Shown here: piece by piece, positions 52,244-60,966 of the stretch
How the letters are laid out: each line of letters starts with the position of its first letter
Numbering within the stretch: position 1 is the stretch's first letter
Source: CBDESM01 sp965242485
GTDB lineage: Bacteria > Chloroflexota > Dehalococcoidia > Bin125
Assembly: GCA_965242485.1 (NCBI GenBank)
Contig: CBDESM010000003.1
Coordinates: 620,001-684,000 of the forward strand
Reading direction: 5' to 3'
DNA length: 64,000 nt
Position numbers and translations under genes: made by a program
The notes under the pieces: generated by a model
The model's input: only the letters and a program-made list of their open reading frames with translations
Told to the model about the DNA's origin: nothing
Databases searched by the model: none

Positions 52244-52888
52244 TCAGCCGCCCGCGATGCGCCAGATGCGGGCGAAGTCGAGGATTAGGCCGGGCATCTC
52301 GGGATCGCAGGCGACTTCGTCGGGCCGGTGAAGGACCTGCTGTTCCTCGCCGTCGCGGTAGATGTGGAAATTGTGGTTGACCGGATCGACGAGCAGCCCG
52401 AGCAGGACGCCATGAGTGGTCCAGCCGACCATCTTCTCCTGCTGCCCGCTGAGCGAATCGTTGCGCGAGCGGACCTCAATCACGAACTCCGGCGCGATCG
52501 GCCAGTAGGTCGGCCGGGGGCCCCGCATGGGCGGGAGCGTCGCGCGGCGCTGCGGGCTGATCCAGCTGACGTCCGGGATGCGCGCCTCCCAACCCGGCGG
52601 CCAGTAGCCGCCGTCCTTGCCGCGCGTGCCGATGTCGTACAGGGACACGGCCCAGTTGCCGGCTTGTCGGCTCAATTCAGAGGTGATGTAGGGGATTTCG
52701 TCCTCCGATGCGCCGCTGATGATGAGCTCCCCTCGACAGGTCTCGACCCAGATGCCCTCGCAGCCCTCGCCGAGCCCGGCAAGGTAATCGTCCGTAATCG
52801 CGCAGTCCGGCCGCACCCGCACGGGGCGGTGCAGGGCGAGGACCGCATCAATAGCGTCCGAAACGGGGTCAGCAACGGCGGTGGTCAT
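52244..52888 (-). CDS. Uma2-family putative endonuclease (DUF820)
   Basis: 214 aa. The Uma2 core is evident: GELIISGASEDEI, IPDVSWISPQRRATLPP (about 109-125), PEFVIEVRSRNDSLSGQQEKMVGWTTHGVLLGLLVDP (about 137-173) and IYRDGE. The PD-(D/E)XK residues appear as D in IPDVS and E-x-R in IEVRS. Uma2 proteins are numerous in cyanobacteria, Chloroflexota and planctomycetes and their job is not established. TAGACT (near 52922) and AGGGATACC precede the ATG. Confidence 0.87.
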   Translation of the reverse strand: MTTAVADPVSDAIDAVLALHRPVRVRPDCAITDDYLAGLGEGCEGIWVETCRGELIISGASEDEIPYITSELSRQAGNWAVSLYDIGTRGKDGGYWPPGWEARIPDVSWISPQRRATLPPMRGPRPTYWPIAPEFVIEVRSRNDSLSGQQEKMVGWTTHGVLLGLLVDPVNHNFHIYRDGEEQQVLHRPDEVACDPEMPGLILDFARIWRIAGG

Positions 52889-52999
52889 GGCGGTATCCCT
52901 GCGGATGCGAGGATCAGTCTAGCGAACCAGCGCAGGGTGATCCGCAGCCGTTAAGTATTGAGGCAAGTATTGAAGCGGAAGGCGGCGCGTTCAGTACGG

Positions 53000-54133
53000 C
53001 TAGCGTCGCTGGCTGGATATCCAGCGGCGGGTTGCGCGTTCGGCGGCGGCGGGGATGAGTTCGGGGGAGCGGGACATCGCTTCGGTTGCGGACATGCCGG
53101 GCGGGGCAGCGGACTCGGCTGCTTCAAGGCCCGGAAGGGATGAGGTGTCGCCCGCGATGGAGCCGGCGACGACGAGGCAGGGGGCGGCGGCGCGTTGGCA
53201 GAGCCGGGCGACGCCGGCCGTTGTTTTGCCGAAGGCGCTTTGGAAGTCTAGGCGGCCTTCACCGGTGATGACGAGGCCGGCGCGGGCGATGCGGTCCTCC
53301 AGTCCGACGGCAACGGCTACGGCATTGAAGCCGGAGACCAGCTCGGCGCCGCAGAAGGCGTGCAGCGCGGCCGCCAAGCCGCCGGCCGCGCCGCCGCCGG
53401 GTAGCTCCGCGATGCGGAGGCCGAGGTCGCGCTCGACGATGCCGGCGTAGTTGGCGAGGGCATCGTCGAGCTCGGCGACGCATCGCGGATCCGCGCCCTT
53501 CTGGGGGCCGTAGACCGCGCTCGCCCCCTCGGGGCCGAGCAGAGGGTTCTGGACGTCGCAGAGGACACTGATCGCGGCACCGGTGAGGCGGGGGTCTAGG
53601 CCCGATGCGTCGATTCGGGACAGGCGGGCCAGGGCTGCGCCGCCGGGCGGGAGCGGCGCGCCGCGATCATCGGTGAAGCGAGCGCCGAGCGCGGCGGCCA
53701 TGCCCGCGCCGCCATCGTTGGTGGCGCTGCCGCCGACGCCGATCAGGATGCGGGCCGCGCCGGCTTCGAGGGCGTGCCAGAGCAATTGGCCGACGCCGAA
53801 GGTGGAGGCGCGGCGCGGGTCGAGCTGGTCTTCGCGCAGCAGCGCCAGCCCGGCGGCGGCGGCCATCTCGATCACGGCGGTGCGGCCGTCGCCGATGCGG
53901 CCCCAGCGCGCATCGACGGGCGCGCCCAGCGGCCCCTCGACCCGCGCCGTCGAGAGCCTCCCGCCGGCGGCCTTCACGATCGCGTCGACCGTGCCCGGAC
54001 CGCCGTCGGCCAGCGGCGCGAGGTCGATCTCCGCGTCCGGCAGCGCGCGACGGACGCCCTCGGCGATCAGCTCGGCCGCCTCGACCGCGGCCAGGCTGCC
54101 CTTGAACTCCTGCGGCGCGATCAGGACGCGCAC
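53000..54133 (-). CDS. Glycerate kinase (GarK/GlxK family)
   Basis: 377 aa, GTG start. RVLIAPQEFKGSLAAVEAAELIAEGVRRALP at the N-terminus, PLADGGPGTVDA (about 41-52), LIGVGGSATNDGGAGMAAALGARF (about 129-152), GPQKGA (about 215) and VITGEGRLDFQSAFGKTTAGVARL (about 300-323) are the classic landmarks of family 1 glycerate kinases. It phosphorylates D-glycerate to 2-phosphoglycerate (some members 3-), feeding glycolysis. The C-terminal 40 residues are less conserved. Confidence 0.93.
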   Translation of the reverse strand: MRVLIAPQEFKGSLAAVEAAELIAEGVRRALPDAEIDLAPLADGGPGTVDAIVKAAGGRLSTARVEGPLGAPVDARWGRIGDGRTAVIEMAAAAGLALLREDQLDPRRASTFGVGQLLWHALEAGAARILIGVGGSATNDGGAGMAAALGARFTDDRGAPLPPGGAALARLSRIDASGLDPRLTGAAISVLCDVQNPLLGPEGASAVYGPQKGADPRCVAELDDALANYAGIVERDLGLRIAELPGGGAAGGLAAALHAFCGAELVSGFNAVAVAVGLEDRIARAGLVITGEGRLDFQSAFGKTTAGVARLCQRAAAPCLVVAGSIAGDTSSLPGLEAAESAAPPGMSATEAMSRSPELIPAAAERATRRWISSQRR

Positions 54134-54155
54134 GGCGCATCAACCACTGGCCGGA

Positions 54156-54335
54156 TCAGCCGCTGGCCAAGCGGACGACGGCGAGGGCGATGATGAAGCC
54201 GGCCCAGAGCAGGCCGGCCAGCTGGAGTTTGCCGATCGTCGAGCGCACGCCGCCGAGCTGGATGCGCCCGGTCAGCCACAGCCAAGTGCCGACCGCGAGC
54301 AGCAGCGCGAGCGCGATCCAGACGACGAGCGGCAT
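54156..54335 (-). CDS. Small membrane protein, 59 aa
   Basis: ATG 54335, stop 54156. MPLVVWIALALLLAVGTWLWLTGR is a first membrane helix; a short basic loop IQLGGVRSTIGKLQ follows, and LAGLLWAGFIIALAVVRLASG is a second helix. No family recognised. It lies 22 bp upstream of the glycerate kinase start on the same strand, so the two are probably co-transcribed. Good two-helix pattern and codon usage support a real gene. Confidence 0.65.
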   Translation of the reverse strand: MPLVVWIALALLLAVGTWLWLTGRIQLGGVRSTIGKLQLAGLLWAGFIIALAVVRLASG

Positions 54336-54398
54336 CGCGCGGCTCCCCTTCAGCCGCCCGACGCAGGGCTTGGCTCGGGGCTCGGCGCCGTGCTCGGT

Positions 54399-54629
54399 TC
54401 AGGGCCTGCGGCGCGCCCGCCACGCGCGGCGGCGCTTACGGACCGCGGGGCGCGTGCCGTAGCCGCAGATGACGCAGGCGCAGAGCCGGCCCACGCAAGA
54501 CATCGGCCCGTCGCAGACCGGGCAGCGGCGATCAGCCAAGCCGGCCGGCGCGCGCTCATCGGCGGCGGGCCGGGGAGCGGCGATCTGCAGCGGCAGCTGC
54601 ACGGGTCGTCGGAGCATCGGAGTCGGCAT
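54399..54629 (-). CDS. Small zinc-ribbon protein
   Basis: 76 aa from ATG 54629, chosen for GCGAGGTG upstream (the frame reaches 54662). RRCPVCDGPMSCVGRLCACVICGYG holds two CPxC/CxxC knuckles of a zinc ribbon, similar in style to the C-terminal ribbon of B12-dependent ribonucleotide reductases, though no reductase is near. The tail is very basic (RPAVRKRRRAWRARRRP), suggesting nucleic-acid binding. Confidence 0.65.
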   Translation of the reverse strand: MPTPMLRRPVQLPLQIAAPRPAADERAPAGLADRRCPVCDGPMSCVGRLCACVICGYGTRPAVRKRRRAWRARRRP

Positions 54630-54713
54630 CTCGCACCTCGCAGTCCGCCGCGGGCGGCGCATCGTTCGAGGCGATATTAGAACTCGTGTTCCGATAGGTC
54701 AAGCGTGCTATCC

Positions 54714-54836
54714 CTACTCCGGCCGGTCGATCCAGTCGACCATTTCGTTCATCCGCTCACGCAGCGCGGAGTAGCGCTCGCTGTCGAACGCGACGAGCAC
54801 GAGGATGAACAGGATCGCGAGCCCGATTTCCGCCAT
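54714..54836 (-). CDS. Small membrane peptide, 40 aa
   Basis: ATG 54836 preceded by GGAAGGAGG at ideal spacing; stop 54714. MAEIGLAILFILVLVAF is one membrane helix and the remainder (DSERYSALRERMNEMVDWIDRPE) a charged amphipathic helix. Divergent from mtaB with 38 bp between starts. No family recognised; the strong ribosome site is the main support. Confidence 0.6.
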   Translation of the reverse strand: MAEIGLAILFILVLVAFDSERYSALRERMNEMVDWIDRPE

Positions 54837-54862
54837 CGCGGGCCTCCTTCCGGGTACGGGAC

Positions 54863-54868
54863 TATGGT
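54863..54868 (+). promoter_or_regulatory. -10 box of mtaB (leaderless)
   Basis: TATGGT, 6 nt before GTG 54875; part of a 38-bp divergent promoter region with the 40-aa peptide gene. Confidence 0.5.
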
Positions 54869-54874
54869 AGCCCC

Positions 54875-56151
54875 GTGAGCGCGAGCAGGACGGGCCCGGT
54901 CGTGGCGGCGCTGACGCTGGGCTGCAAGCTGAACCAAGCCGAAACGCAGCAGGCGGCGCGCCGGCTGGAGGCGGCCGGCTGCACCGTCGTCGACCGCCCC
55001 GCGCGCGCAGACGCCTTCCTGATCAACAGCTGCACCGTGACCCGGACCGCCGACCGCAAGGCCCGCCGCCTGATCCGCCTCGCCGGCCGGCTCTCGCCCG
55101 GCGCGCCCGTGGTCGTCACCGGCTGCTACGCCGAACGCGACGGCGCGCGGCTGCAGGACGAGCTCGGCGCGATCGTCGTCGGCAACCGCGGCAAGAGCGA
55201 GGCCGCAGCCGCCGTGCTGCGCGCGCTGCGCGGCGCCGAGCCCCGCCCGGACGCGGCCGCGGTTCCCGGCGGCCGCACCCGCGCCTTCCTCAAGATCCAG
55301 GAAGGCTGCGACGACGTCTGCGCCTTCTGCATCGTGCCCTACGTGCGCGGCCGCGAGCGCGCCGTCCCGATCCCCGAAGTGGTCGCCGCCGCCCGCGAGC
55401 GCGAGGCCGAAGGCGTCCGCGAGATCGTGCTCACCGGCACCCAGCCCGGCGCCTACGGCCGCGACCGCGGCGACGGCTCCGATGCCGCCGCCCTGATCCA
55501 GGCGCTGCTGGCCGGAACGGGCATCCCGCGCATCCGCTATTCCTCGATCCAGCCGCAGGACGCCTCGCCCGAGCTGCTCGCCTGCTGGGAGGATCCGCGC
55601 CTCTGCCGCCACTTCCATTTGGCGCTGCAGAGCGGCTCCGACGACGTGCTGCGCCGCATGCGCCGGCGCTATGACTCGCAAGGCTTCCTCGACGCGGTCG
55701 CCCGCATCCGCGCCGCCGCGCCCGGCGCCGCGATCACGACCGACGCGATCGCCGGCTTCCCCGGCGAAACGGCCGAGGACTTCGAGCGCACGCTCCGGAT
55801 CGTGCGTGAAGCCGAATTCGCCGATATCCACGCCTTCCCCTACTCGACGAGGCCGGGCACTTCCGGCGCGCGGCTGGACGACGACGTGCCGCCGCCGATC
55901 AAGCGGGAGCGGGTCGCGCGGTTGATCGCCGAGGGCGCGGAACAAACGCGGCGGTTCCGCGAACAACGCATCGGACAAGTCGAGACGGTGCTCTTCGAGC
56001 GCCTCGCAGGAGGCGCCGCCCGCGGCCTGACCGACACCTACATCCCCGTCCGCGCCCGGCGGCGGCCCGGCGACGCGGATCTGGTCAACGAGATCGCCCC
56101 CGTCCGCATCACCGGCATCGACGAGGGCGTCCTGATCGGCGAGGCCGCGAG

Positions 56152-56155
<4 letters not shown>
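54875..56155 (+). CDS. mtaB: tRNA (t6A37) methylthiotransferase MtaB
   Basis: 426 aa, GTG start. N-terminal MTTase domain with the three cluster cysteines (LGCKLNQAE, NSCTVT, VVTGCYAE), radical-SAM motif CDDVCAFC (CxxxCxxC, about 147-154) followed by IVPYVRGRERA, which is typical of the MtaB/YqeV clade rather than MiaB, and a C-terminal TRAM-like segment. It converts t6A to ms2t6A at position 37 of ANN-decoding tRNAs. First gene of mtaB-scpB-DUF503; its stop overlaps scpB by 4 bp. Confidence 0.9.
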
Positions 56156-56766
<611 letters not shown>

Positions 56767-56771
56767 GCCGC

Positions 56772-57068
56772 GTGGCCGCCTTCGCCTGCGTGCTCGAAGT
56801 CGAGCTCCTGATCCATGACGCCGCCGGCCTCAAGGACAAGCGCCGCGTCGTCCGCCGCGCCCTCGACCGCGTCCGCGCCAAGTTCAACGCCGCCGCCGCC
56901 GAAGTCGGCGACCTCGGCGACGCCTCGCGCGCCTCCCTGGCCTTCGCCGTCCTCTCCAATTCCGAAGCACACGCGCACCAGCAAGCCCGGCGCATCGCCG
57001 ACTTCCTCGAAGCGCTCCCGCTCGACGCCGAGATCGGCGAGATCTCGACCGAGACGATCCTGCTCTAA
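56772..57068 (+). CDS. DUF503 (YlxP-like) protein
   Basis: 98 aa, GTG start 5 bp after scpB. CVLEVELLIHDAAGLKDKRRVVRRALDRVRAKFNAAAAEVGDLG and LAFAVLSNSEAHAHQQARRIADFLEAL match DUF503 over its whole length. These small proteins often lie near translation or RbfA genes; function not established, possibly RNA binding. It ends the operon before the inverted-repeat element. Confidence 0.88.
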   Translation: MAAFACVLEVELLIHDAAGLKDKRRVVRRALDRVRAKFNAAAAEVGDLGDASRASLAFAVLSNSEAHAHQQARRIADFLEALPLDAEIGEISTETILL

Positions 57069-57190
57069 CGCCCTGCTCTCACAGGTTGAATTCAACCTCG
57101 TTCGAGCTGCAGAGTCGCGTTCTACCGCTGTTCCGAAGAGCTGTAACGCCTTGGTCTCAAGGGGTTGAATTCAACCTGTGAGAGCAGCGT
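57066..57190. repeat. 25-bp perfect inverted repeat with paired palindromes
   Basis: Arms 57073-57097 and 57163-57187 are exact reverse complements (25 bp), 65 bp apart. Each arm holds the 14-bp palindrome GGTTGAATTCAACC. TAACGCC precedes both palindromes as a direct repeat (57066 and 57144). It sits between two convergent genes. It could act as a two-way terminator hairpin, a REP-like element or a small non-autonomous mobile element. Confidence 0.75.
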
Positions 57191-57211
57191 GAGACCCCGT
57201 CCCGCCGATGT

Positions 57212-58627
57212 TCAGGCACCCTCGGTCGTCCAGTAGGCGTTCGGATCGTGGCGGCTCATGGCGACATGGCGGACCGCTTCGCGCTGTTCCAGGAGCGCGA
57301 GCGCCCGCAGGACGGTGGGCCGGGCCGAACCGGTCAGCTGCACCAGCTCCCCCGTCCGCAGCCGCCCGGCTTCATCGAGGTGCTCGACGATCTTGAGCGC
57401 CAGCGGCGGCAGCCCTTGCTCCTGCTTCCGCCCGCCCACCTGCGCCCGCAGGATCACCCGCACCGCGCCCTCCAGATAACGGATGTCCGGCGGCTCGCGC
57501 CCGCTCGACACCATCACCTCGTACATCCGCCGCAGCCCCTCGCCCCGCTCCTCCCCGTAGGACATCTCCGCCAGCACCCGCGCGATCCGCGGATTCCGCG
57601 CCATCCGCACGACGTCGCGCAGATCATTCTTCGGCCGCCCGGCCGCGAAGCTGCCTGGATTCGACACTTCGACGCGGTCGTCGAAGATCTCGAAGCGGAT
57701 GTGATCGCCGAAATTCGAGTAGGCGCGGTGGACGACCGCGTTGACCAGGGCCTCGCGCCAGACGTCCTCGGGAATGATCGGCGACCACTCGAATTTGCCG
57801 TCGCGGCCGAGCGCCCGCCGTTCCGGCATCACGTCGGCGATCTGCTTCGTCGCTTCGTCGAGCTGCCGCGGCAGCGTCCCCTCGAACCGCGCGTCCGAGT
57901 GCGTGTTCTGCTCCGCTCCGAAGCGGCGCTCCGTCCCGATGTAGTGGATCACCCGGACATGCGCCGCCGGATAGGCATGCTGCGGCGCCGCGCCGAACAG
58001 CAGCTGCGCCGCGACGAACTGCGAGCCACTCGGGTCGCAGAGGCTGCGGGCCTGCAGCATCCGTTCCGCGCCGCTGATCCCGAGCGCCTGCGCGAACTCC
58101 GAGCAGCGCTCCCGGTTGAGCGCCGTATCGCCGAACCGGCCCGCCGGCGTCGCCTCGAACGCCACCTCCCCGCGCTCGTAGAGCAGCGACGTGCGCTCCG
58201 CGAAGGTCAGCAGCCGATCCACGTCCGCGACCCGCAGGTACATGTCGTCCGGCGTCCGCACGAGCGGCCGGTTTGATGGAGGCACCGAGATCACGCACAG
58301 GCGGTCCGGTTTGCCCGTATCCGTGATGCAGGGCAGCAATGCCGACTCGTAATGCATCCGCGGCATCGTCTGTTCGATCCCCGCCCGATCCCACCCGGGA
58401 TGCGCTTCGGGGAACTCGTCAATGCCTTCGCAGCGGCCCCCGTGCAGCCCGATCGCGACGATCCCGCCCTCCGCATTGGCCATCGCGACCAGCGTCTTCG
58501 CCAACCCGCGCGAATCGATCCGCGCGCTCTTGCGGTCGAACCACTGGTCTTCAGGCTGCGACAGCAGCGTCGCCGTCAGCTCGGCCGGCGTCAGCATCCG
58601 CAATTGCTCGATCGGGGGAACCGGCAT
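57212..58627 (-). CDS. AlbA_2/Schlafen-like ATP-binding transcriptional regulator
   Basis: 471 aa. N-terminal AlbA_2 domain (WFDRKSARIDSRGLAKTLVAMANAEGGIVAIGLHGG, about 29-64), central linker, then an ATPase-like HATPase_c_4 region (EDVWREALVNAVVHRAYSNFGDHIRFEIFDDRVEVSNPGSF, about 295-335) with GEERGEGLRRM, and a C-terminal winged helix (LRTGELVQLTGSARPTVLRALALLEQ). Such proteins are divergent DNA-binding regulators, some in phage-defence or stress islands. The long palindrome directly upstream overlaps its likely -10 box, so autoregulation is probable. Confidence 0.85.
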   Translation of the reverse strand: MPVPPIEQLRMLTPAELTATLLSQPEDQWFDRKSARIDSRGLAKTLVAMANAEGGIVAIGLHGGRCEGIDEFPEAHPGWDRAGIEQTMPRMHYESALLPCITDTGKPDRLCVISVPPSNRPLVRTPDDMYLRVADVDRLLTFAERTSLLYERGEVAFEATPAGRFGDTALNRERCSEFAQALGISGAERMLQARSLCDPSGSQFVAAQLLFGAAPQHAYPAAHVRVIHYIGTERRFGAEQNTHSDARFEGTLPRQLDEATKQIADVMPERRALGRDGKFEWSPIIPEDVWREALVNAVVHRAYSNFGDHIRFEIFDDRVEVSNPGSFAAGRPKNDLRDVVRMARNPRIARVLAEMSYGEERGEGLRRMYEVMVSSGREPPDIRYLEGAVRVILRAQVGGRKQEQGLPPLALKIVEHLDEAGRLRTGELVQLTGSARPTVLRALALLEQREAVRHVAMSRHDPNAYWTTEGA

Positions 58628-58949
58628 CAGACTTCCACTCTAGTCTAGTCTCACAATATGAGACTAGACTAGAGTGCACGACCCGGCAATAGGCCCATGG
58701 CCACCCCTCAAAGGCCACTGTATCGCACTCTCATATTGTTAGACTAGAGCCTATTGCTGCTTGGAGGAGAGTATCGGAGACGAGGGCACGGCGGGCGAAG
58801 GAGAGGAAGACAGTATCGAGATTGTCGTAGCGGGTGGCAGCAGCGGCGCAATCCGCACGTTACGGCGCTTGGGCCAGTTCCATCGGGCGATCCTCACCGC
58901 CCTGTCTCCGTCCCCGCCTTGGCCGCCACCGCGCACAGAGCGACGGGCC
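58628..58949. other. Gene-poor gap with second operator-like copy
   Basis: 322 bp without a convincing gene. It holds the palindrome above; a deleted copy of it at 58726-58749 (CACTCT, CATATTGT, TAGACTAGAG in the same order); and a 9-bp inverted repeat GCAATAGGC/GCCTATTGC (58686-58694, 58749-58757) that frames the deleted copy. The right part (58760-58949) has open frames on both strands of low complexity; none has a family match, and a minus-strand frame (58751-59020) could be a frameshifted tail of the HEPN gene. Confidence 0.5.
58636..58676. promoter_or_regulatory. Perfect 18-bp-arm palindrome over AlbA-like gene promoter
   Basis: Arms 58636-58653 and 58659-58676 pair perfectly; the 5-nt loop is CAATA. 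On the gene's strand the centre contains CATATTGTG, giving TATTGT as -10 box about 25 nt before ATG 58627. The arms contain repeated CTAGT/ACTAG blocks, which suit a dimeric or tetrameric repressor. Confidence 0.7.
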
Positions 58950-59435
58950 CTAATCAATCTCGGAAAAGACCGCGCGCGCAGCCTCCTCATCAAAAACGGC
59001 GAGTACGCCGGCGCAATCATTCACGGTCTGGTTCACACGGCGTCGAGGGATGTCCTTCACTGGTGGATGAGCCCACAGATTCCGCGCTTGATAGATGGCC
59101 CGGATCATTCGCGTTTTGTCCTCAGAGGCGAGCTCGCCGAAGATCGGGCGCCGATTGTCTACCGCGCCGAGGAAGATTGGGATGTCTAGCAGCTCTTGAC
59201 GCAGCTCGTCGTCGCTCAGTTGGCGCCTGCCGTCCATCCGCTCGGAGAGCAATCTCTGCTCGCTCGCTTCGAGTTCCTGCCGATTGTTCTCCGGCAGGGC
59301 CTCCTTGAGTTTCTCCAGCCAATCATCGTCATACCGCTCCTTCCAGCCTTCCGCGATGTGCTGGCGCATCGCGCTCCGATAGATGTTCAGAACGCGCGTC
59401 AAGCGCTCGTGTTGGGGGAATTCCATCGCTGGCAT
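58950..59435 (-). CDS. HEPN-domain protein (Swt1-like)
   Basis: 161 aa. Helical throughout. YQARNLWAHPP near residue 117 gives the HEPN ribonuclease motif R-x4-6-H (RNLWAH), and the layout (N-terminal IYRSAMRQHIAEGWKERYDDDWLEKL, central LLDIPIFLGAVDNRRPIFG, C-terminal VNQTVNDCAGVLAVFDEEAA) resembles the Swt1-type HEPN domain that often precedes AAA ATPases in defence genes. Here it stands alone, either a small RNase toxin or the N-terminal piece of a broken larger gene. No MNT partner is next to it. Start ATG 59435; ATG 59426 is possible. Confidence 0.62.
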   Translation of the reverse strand: MPAMEFPQHERLTRVLNIYRSAMRQHIAEGWKERYDDDWLEKLKEALPENNRQELEASEQRLLSERMDGRRQLSDDELRQELLDIPIFLGAVDNRRPIFGELASEDKTRMIRAIYQARNLWAHPPVKDIPRRRVNQTVNDCAGVLAVFDEEAARAVFSEID

Positions 59436-59661
59436 GTTTCGCCCGCCTTCGTGAAGAGATATGGGCTGCTGACGCTAACGCCCTGGACCCGGCTTTTCCA
59501 GCCGATCCGCTGACTTCAGCGCCTGCTTATGCCAAGTGGCGCGTCAGAGATGAAGACGAGATGCGTGACAGGGAAAGCAGCGCGATGGGCGGGTCGTCGC
59601 ATCCAGCAGCGGAACAGCAGGGACGCGCTCGTACGTGGGAAAGTTCTAGCGCCGCGCTGGC

Positions 59662-60966
59662 TCAAGCAGATGGAATCGGCGATGCCCAGAGGTCGTGGCC
59701 CAATGCGGCCTCGATTTGCACTTGGACCAGCTCGCCCGGGTCCGCTGTTCCGTTTGCGAAGATCAGGCCGTCTACTTCCGGGGCTTCGCGGTAGCTGCGG
59801 CCCGCGATGATCGGCTCGCCGTCCTCGTCTCTTTGCCCTGGTTCGGATTCGACCAGCAGTTCCAGCCGGCGGCCGACTTGCCTTTCGTTGATCTCGGCCG
59901 AAATCACCGCGAGTTCGCCCATCAGTCGGCCATATCGTTCCTGTTTCACTTCTTCCGGCACTTGATCGGGCATCTCGGCGGCGGGGGTGCCTGTCTGCGG
60001 CGAGAACGTGAACGCGCCTGCGCGGTCGAAGCGCGTCTCGCGGACGAATTCCAGCAGCTGCTCGAATTCCGCCTCCGTCTCGCCGGGAAAGCCGACCAGG
60101 AACGTCGTGCGCAGCGCGATATCCGGCATCGCCTCCCGCAGCCGCTCCAGCGTCCGCGCCACCATCTGCGCATTGTGCGGGCGCTTCATCCGCCGCAGCA
60201 CCGACTCCGCGCCGTGCTGCAGCGGGATGTCCAAGTAGTTGCATACCTGCGGCACCGACGCCATCACCTCGATCAGGGCCGGCGTGACCGCGCCCGGGTA
60301 GGCGTACATCAACCGCAGCCAGCGCGCTCCGCTCTCCGCCGCCAGCCGTTCCAGCAGCCGCGCCAAGCCGTCGCGTTCGCCCCGCTCGACCGCGAACGAG
60401 GTGCTGTCCTGCGCCACCAGCACCAGCTCCTTCGCGCCGCGTTCCACCAGCTCGCGCCCCTCGGCGACCAGATCGTCCGCGCCGCCGCTGCGGAACAAAC
60501 GGCCCTTGATGCCCGGAATGTTGCAGAACGTGCAGGGCCGCGCGCAGCCATCCGAGATTTTCAAGTAGGCCGAGGCCTGCATCGGCTGCGCCGGCCCGCC
60601 TGCGGGGATGTCCCGCTCGGCCTCCGCGCCCGCCGCCGGAGCGCGCGCGGCGATGGCGTCCCATGCTTCGATCCCGAGCACGTCGTCGACGCCGACGATG
60701 CCGCCCGCCCTGCCTGGTTCCAGCTCCGACCAGCAGCCGGTCACGATCAAGCGCTGGCCGTCCTCTTTCTGCTCGGCCAAAGCCCGCGCGACGGCTGCTG
60801 ATTCGGCCTTTGCGTCATCGATGAAGCCGCAAGTGTTGAGGATCAGCAGATCAGCCGCCTCGCGCTCGGCCGGCACCGCTCCGCCGGACGCTAAGCGGCG
60901 CGCGATCCGGGCCGAATCGGTCGTATTCTTCGGGCAGCCCAGCGTCACGATGTGGTACGTGCTCAT
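59662..60966 (-). CDS. rimO: Ribosomal protein uS12 methylthiotransferase RimO
   Basis: 434 aa. LGCPKNTTDSARIARRL (RimO-specific opening), NTCGFIDDAK, VTGCW; radical-SAM motif ISDGCARPCTFCNIPGIKG (CxxxCxxC); YPGAVTPALIEVMASVPQVCNYLDIPLQH; TFLVGFPGET; and a C-terminal TRAM domain. It adds a methylthio group to the conserved aspartate of S12. ATG overlaps the stop of the upstream RodZ-like gene by 4 bp. With MtaB at 54.9 kb the window has two members of the methylthiotransferase family. Confidence 0.95.
   Translation of the reverse strand: MSTYHIVTLGCPKNTTDSARIARRLASGGAVPAEREAADLLILNTCGFIDDAKAESAAVARALAEQKEDGQRLIVTGCWSELEPGRAGGIVGVDDVLGIEAWDAIAARAPAAGAEAERDIPAGGPAQPMQASAYLKISDGCARPCTFCNIPGIKGRLFRSGGADDLVAEGRELVERGAKELVLVAQDSTSFAVERGERDGLARLLERLAAESGARWLRLMYAYPGAVTPALIEVMASVPQVCNYLDIPLQHGAESVLRRMKRPHNAQMVARTLERLREAMPDIALRTTFLVGFPGETEAEFEQLLEFVRETRFDRAGAFTFSPQTGTPAAEMPDQVPEEVKQERYGRLMGELAVISAEINERQVGRRLELLVESEPGQRDEDGEPIIAGRSYREAPEVDGLIFANGTADPGELVQVQIEAALGHDLWASPIPSA

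Noticed and set aside
59516..60664. 382-codon minus-strand frame next to rimO
   Set aside because: Out-of-frame shadow of rimO.
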